From assembly GCF_022549215.1 (NCBI RefSeq), contig NZ_JAKZFC010000001.1:248001-312000 (forward strand): 64,000 bases of DNA, read 5' to 3'. Below the pieces are notes generated by a model. That model did no database searches, had not been told where the DNA came from, and saw nothing but the letters and a program-made list of their open reading frames with translations. Position 1 is the stretch's first letter, and every line of letters starts with the position of its first letter. Positions 61,788 through 64,000 of this stretch are shown here, piece after piece. The stretch is from Solibacillus palustris. Lineage in GTDB: Bacteria > Bacillota > Bacilli > Bacillales_A > Planococcaceae. Position numbers and translations under genes: made by a program.

Positions 61788-64000
61788 ATGGGGAAAATCG
61801 AAGTATATAAACCAAAAAACCACGTTCGTTTTGTTACTGCATCAAGCCTTTTTGATGGTCATGATGCATCCATTAATATTATGCGTCGAATTTTACAAGG
61901 AAGTGGCGTGGAAGTAATTCATTTGGGGCATAATCGTTCTGTTGAAGAAGTAGTAAATGCGGCGATTCAAGAAGATGCGCAAGGGGTGGCCATCTCTTCT
62001 TATCAAGGCGGGCATATGGAATACTTTAAATATATGTATGACCTACTGCGTGAAAAAGGTGCACCACATATTAAAATTTTTGGCGGTGGTGGTGGTGTTA
62101 TTTTACCGCGTGAAATTAATGAGCTACATGCATATGGGATTGCGGGTATTTTTTCTCCAGAAGATGGCCGTCAATTAGGGTTACAGGGCATGATCAATAA
62201 AAATATAGAAGGTGCTGACTTTTCAACATTAAAAGGAAATTACAGTGAGTTACTAGAAGAATTATCAACAGATACGCCAGAAATTTTGGCAAATTTAATA
62301 ACAGCTGCTGAAAATGGTCATGATGTAGAGATTGAATCGATGTTAGAACTAGCTCGTAAAAAATCAAAAAATACGCCAATTATCGGCATTACTGGAACAG
62401 GTGGCGCTGGGAAATCTTCATTAACGGATGAATTGATTCGTCGCTTTTTACAGGAATTTCCTGACAAGAAAATCGCTATTTTGTCAGTCGATCCTACGAA
62501 GCAAAAAACAGGTGGGGCCTTACTTGGTGACCGAATTCGTATGAACGCAATATTCAATAATCGTGTGTATATGCGTAGTTTAGCAACACGTGGCTCACGT
62601 TCGGAATTATCAAGCTCGATTGGCGATGTGCTGGATGTTGTGCGTGTAGCAGGATTTGACCTAGTCGTTGTTGAAACTAGTGGTATTGGCCAAGGTGACG
62701 CAGAAATTACGAAGTACACTGATCTTTCGATGTATGTAATGACGAGTGAATTCGGTGCGCCAACGCAGCTTGAAAAAATCGATATGATTGATTATGCCGA
62801 TTTAATAGCGATTAACAAATTTGAACGGAAAGGTTCTGAAGATGCACTAAGACAAGTGCAAAAGCAATACCAACGTTCACGTGAATTATGGGATGAATCA
62901 ATTGATACAATGCCAGTGTTCGGAACGATTGCGTCACAATTTAATGATTTAGGAACGAATTCATTATTCGCTGCACTTGTCGGTAAAATTAATGAAAAAT
63001 TTGGCTTCAATTGGCATACATCGTACGAGCAATTTGTAAAAACACAAAAGCAAAACATTGTCATTCCAACAGACCGTCGCTATTATTTACGTGAAATTTC
63101 AGAAGCGATTCGCAACTACCATAAGCATGCTGAACAACAAGCTCAATTAGCGACAAAATGGTATCAATTAGAAGGAACAAAAGCGCAATTAGCTCCATCT
63201 GAAACAGCATTAATCGAGTCATTGAATGTGTTAATCGAAGGTGTCCAAAATGAATTAACCGCTGAAACGAAGCGTATTTTAAACAATTGGCATGCATTAA
63301 AAGAGGCCTACATGGGTGATGAGCTTATTACAAAAGTGCGCGATAAAGAAATTAAAACGATTTTACGTACCGAATCATTATCGGGCTTAAAAATTCCGAA
63401 AGTGGCATTACCTAGCTTTAAAGATTACGGTGATATTTTACGCTGGGTATATAAAGAAAACGTACCTGGCGAATTCCCATATACAGCAGGCGTATTCCCA
63501 TTTAAACGTGAAGGGGAAGATCCAAAACGTCAATTCGCAGGGGAAGGTACACCAGAGCGTACGAATAAACGCTTCCACTATTTATCGAAGGATGATGATG
63601 CGAAGCGTCTTTCAACGGCATTTGACTCGGTAACATTATACGGTGAAGACCCGCATATACGACCTGATATTTACGGTAAGGTTGGCGAGTCGGGTGTAAG
63701 CATCTGTACATTAGATGATATGAAAAAGCTGTATGCCGGCTTTGATTTATGTGCACCCTCTACGTCTGTGTCGATGACGATTAATGGTCCAGCACCGATT
63801 ATTTTAGCGATGTTTATGAATACCGCGATTGATCAGCAAGTGCAAAAGCGTGAACAAGCACTGGGACGTACATTAACTGTTGAGGAATTTACTGAAACAC
63901 GTGAACAAACACTACAAGTTGTGCGCGGTACGGTGCAAGCAGATATTTTAAAAGAAGATCAAGGTCAAAATACTTGTATTTTCTCGACAGAATTTGCATT
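61788..64000 (+). CDS. icmF: Fused isobutyryl-CoA mutase IcmF (cut by window edge)
   Basis: About 737 codons are visible of a family near 1,080-1,100 residues. Order: B12-binding domain (residues 1-130) with DGHDASI (H25 as cobalt ligand), MeaI-like GTPase (about 190-400) with P-loop GTGGAGKSS near 203 and [18 protein letters not shown], a helical linker, then the start of the mutase TIM barrel ([13 protein letters not shown] near 563). It interconverts isobutyryl- and n-butyryl-CoA (or isovaleryl/pivalyl-CoA) using adenosylcobalamin, feeding the beta-oxidation genes next to it. RBS AAAGGGG. Continues beyond the right edge. Confidence 0.94.
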   Translation, partial: MGKIEVYKPKNHVRFVTASSLFDGHDASINIMRRILQGSGVEVIHLGHNRSVEEVVNAAIQEDAQGVAISSYQGGHMEYFKYMYDLLREKGAPHIKIFGGGGGVILPREINELHAYGIAGIFSPEDGRQLGLQGMINKNIEGADFSTLKGNYSELLEELSTDTPEILANLITAAENGHDVEIESMLELARKKSKNTPIIGITGTGGAGKSSLTDELIRRFLQEFPDKKIAILSVDPTKQKTGGALLGDRIRMNAIFNNRVYMRSLATRGSRSELSSSIGDVLDVVRVAGFDLVVVETSGIGQGDAEITKYTDLSMYVMTSEFGAPTQLEKIDMIDYADLIAINKFERKGSEDALRQVQKQYQRSRELWDESIDTMPVFGTIASQFNDLGTNSLFAALVGKINEKFGFNWHTSYEQFVKTQKQNIVIPTDRRYYLREISEAIRNYHKHAEQQAQLATKWYQLEGTKAQLAPSETALIESLNVLIEGVQNELTAETKRILNNWHALKEAYMGDELITKVRDKEIKTILRTESLSGLKIPKVALPSFKDYGDILRWVYKENVPGEFPYTAGVFPFKREGEDPKRQFAGEGTPERTNKRFHYLSKDDDAKRLSTAFDSVTLYGEDPHIRPDIYGKVGESGVSICTLDDMKKLYAGFDLCAPSTSVSMTINGPAPIILAMFMNTAIDQQVQKREQALGRTLTVEEFTETREQTLQVVRGTVQADILKEDQGQNTCIFSTEFA

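Noticed and set aside
1-64000. tRNA, rRNA, CRISPR, prophage or complete insertion sequence
   Set aside because: Looked for on both strands; no tRNA-like cloverleaf, no regular spacer repeat, no transposase, integrase or phage gene was found.

Overview
The window is a stretch of a low-GC, spore-forming Bacillales chromosome. GerQ, an RsfA-family prespore regulator and PbpG-type PBP point to an endospore former. HemQ, LipL and a BshB2/YojF pair point to a Bacillus-like Firmicute. Gene content and order follow the B. subtilis ywd-ywf-ywh-ywi-ywj block (ung, ywdI, ywdK, gerQ, hemQ, lipL, rsfA, ywfO, ywhB, ywhD, pbpG, speB, ywiB, argS, fadF), with insertions and losses. The genus cannot be fixed from sequence reading alone; Planococcaceae (Solibacillus/Lysinibacillus-like) is my best inference. 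I see no rRNA, tRNA, CRISPR array, phage or complete IS.

Layout: 1-2.4 kb holds the start of topB (minus, cut by the window edge), a relic of a second topB 3' end, and an SprA-type metalloprotease. 2.4-8.7 kb holds a YbaK-type deacylase, a YczE membrane protein, and threonine-to-glycine genes (kbl, SDR-type tdh) separated by the divergent methionine-salvage pair mtnE/mtnU. 8.8-10.6 kb is a scrap region: a VanZ-like gene, the 3' third of an acyl-CoA ligase, and a truncated response regulator joined to an unrelated tail. 11-16.8 kb is a trpE'DCFBA operon under a Trp T-box; its trpE is internally deleted and lacks the catalytic motifs. 16.9-26.1 kb holds queT under a preQ1 riboswitch, a TrpXYZ-like ABC transporter, ilvA, yjiH, yojF-bshB2 and pdxK. 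26.3-44.5 kb is the ung-to-argS block with a chemoreceptor and a degenerate GGDEF protein.

44.8-49.3 kb is a probable sulfur operon (SfnB/DszC-like flavoprotein plus a TcyJKLMN-like amino-acid ABC transporter). 49.4-53.8 kb is a cobalamin-riboswitch operon (btuF, btuC, btuD-cbiZ fusion, pduO-type adenosyltransferase). 54-64 kb is a fatty/branched-chain acyl-CoA degradation cluster (fadF, thiolase, hbd, two acyl-CoA dehydrogenases, TetR regulator, icmF) with a FadR-like box at its promoter. IcmF needs adenosylcobalamin, which the neighbouring operon would supply.

The most unusual material is non-coding. Four copies of a 134-194 bp element (86-88 nt conserved core) lie at 10.9-11.1, 31.0, 35.1 and 59.7-59.9 kb. 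All are co-oriented with the upstream gene, three begin at or within 6 nt of a stop codon, and one hairpin shows a compensatory change. Two other dense stem-loop regions separate the binding-protein gene from the permease gene in both amino-acid-type ABC operons. The other striking object is the catalytically gutted TrpE heading an otherwise intact trp operon.
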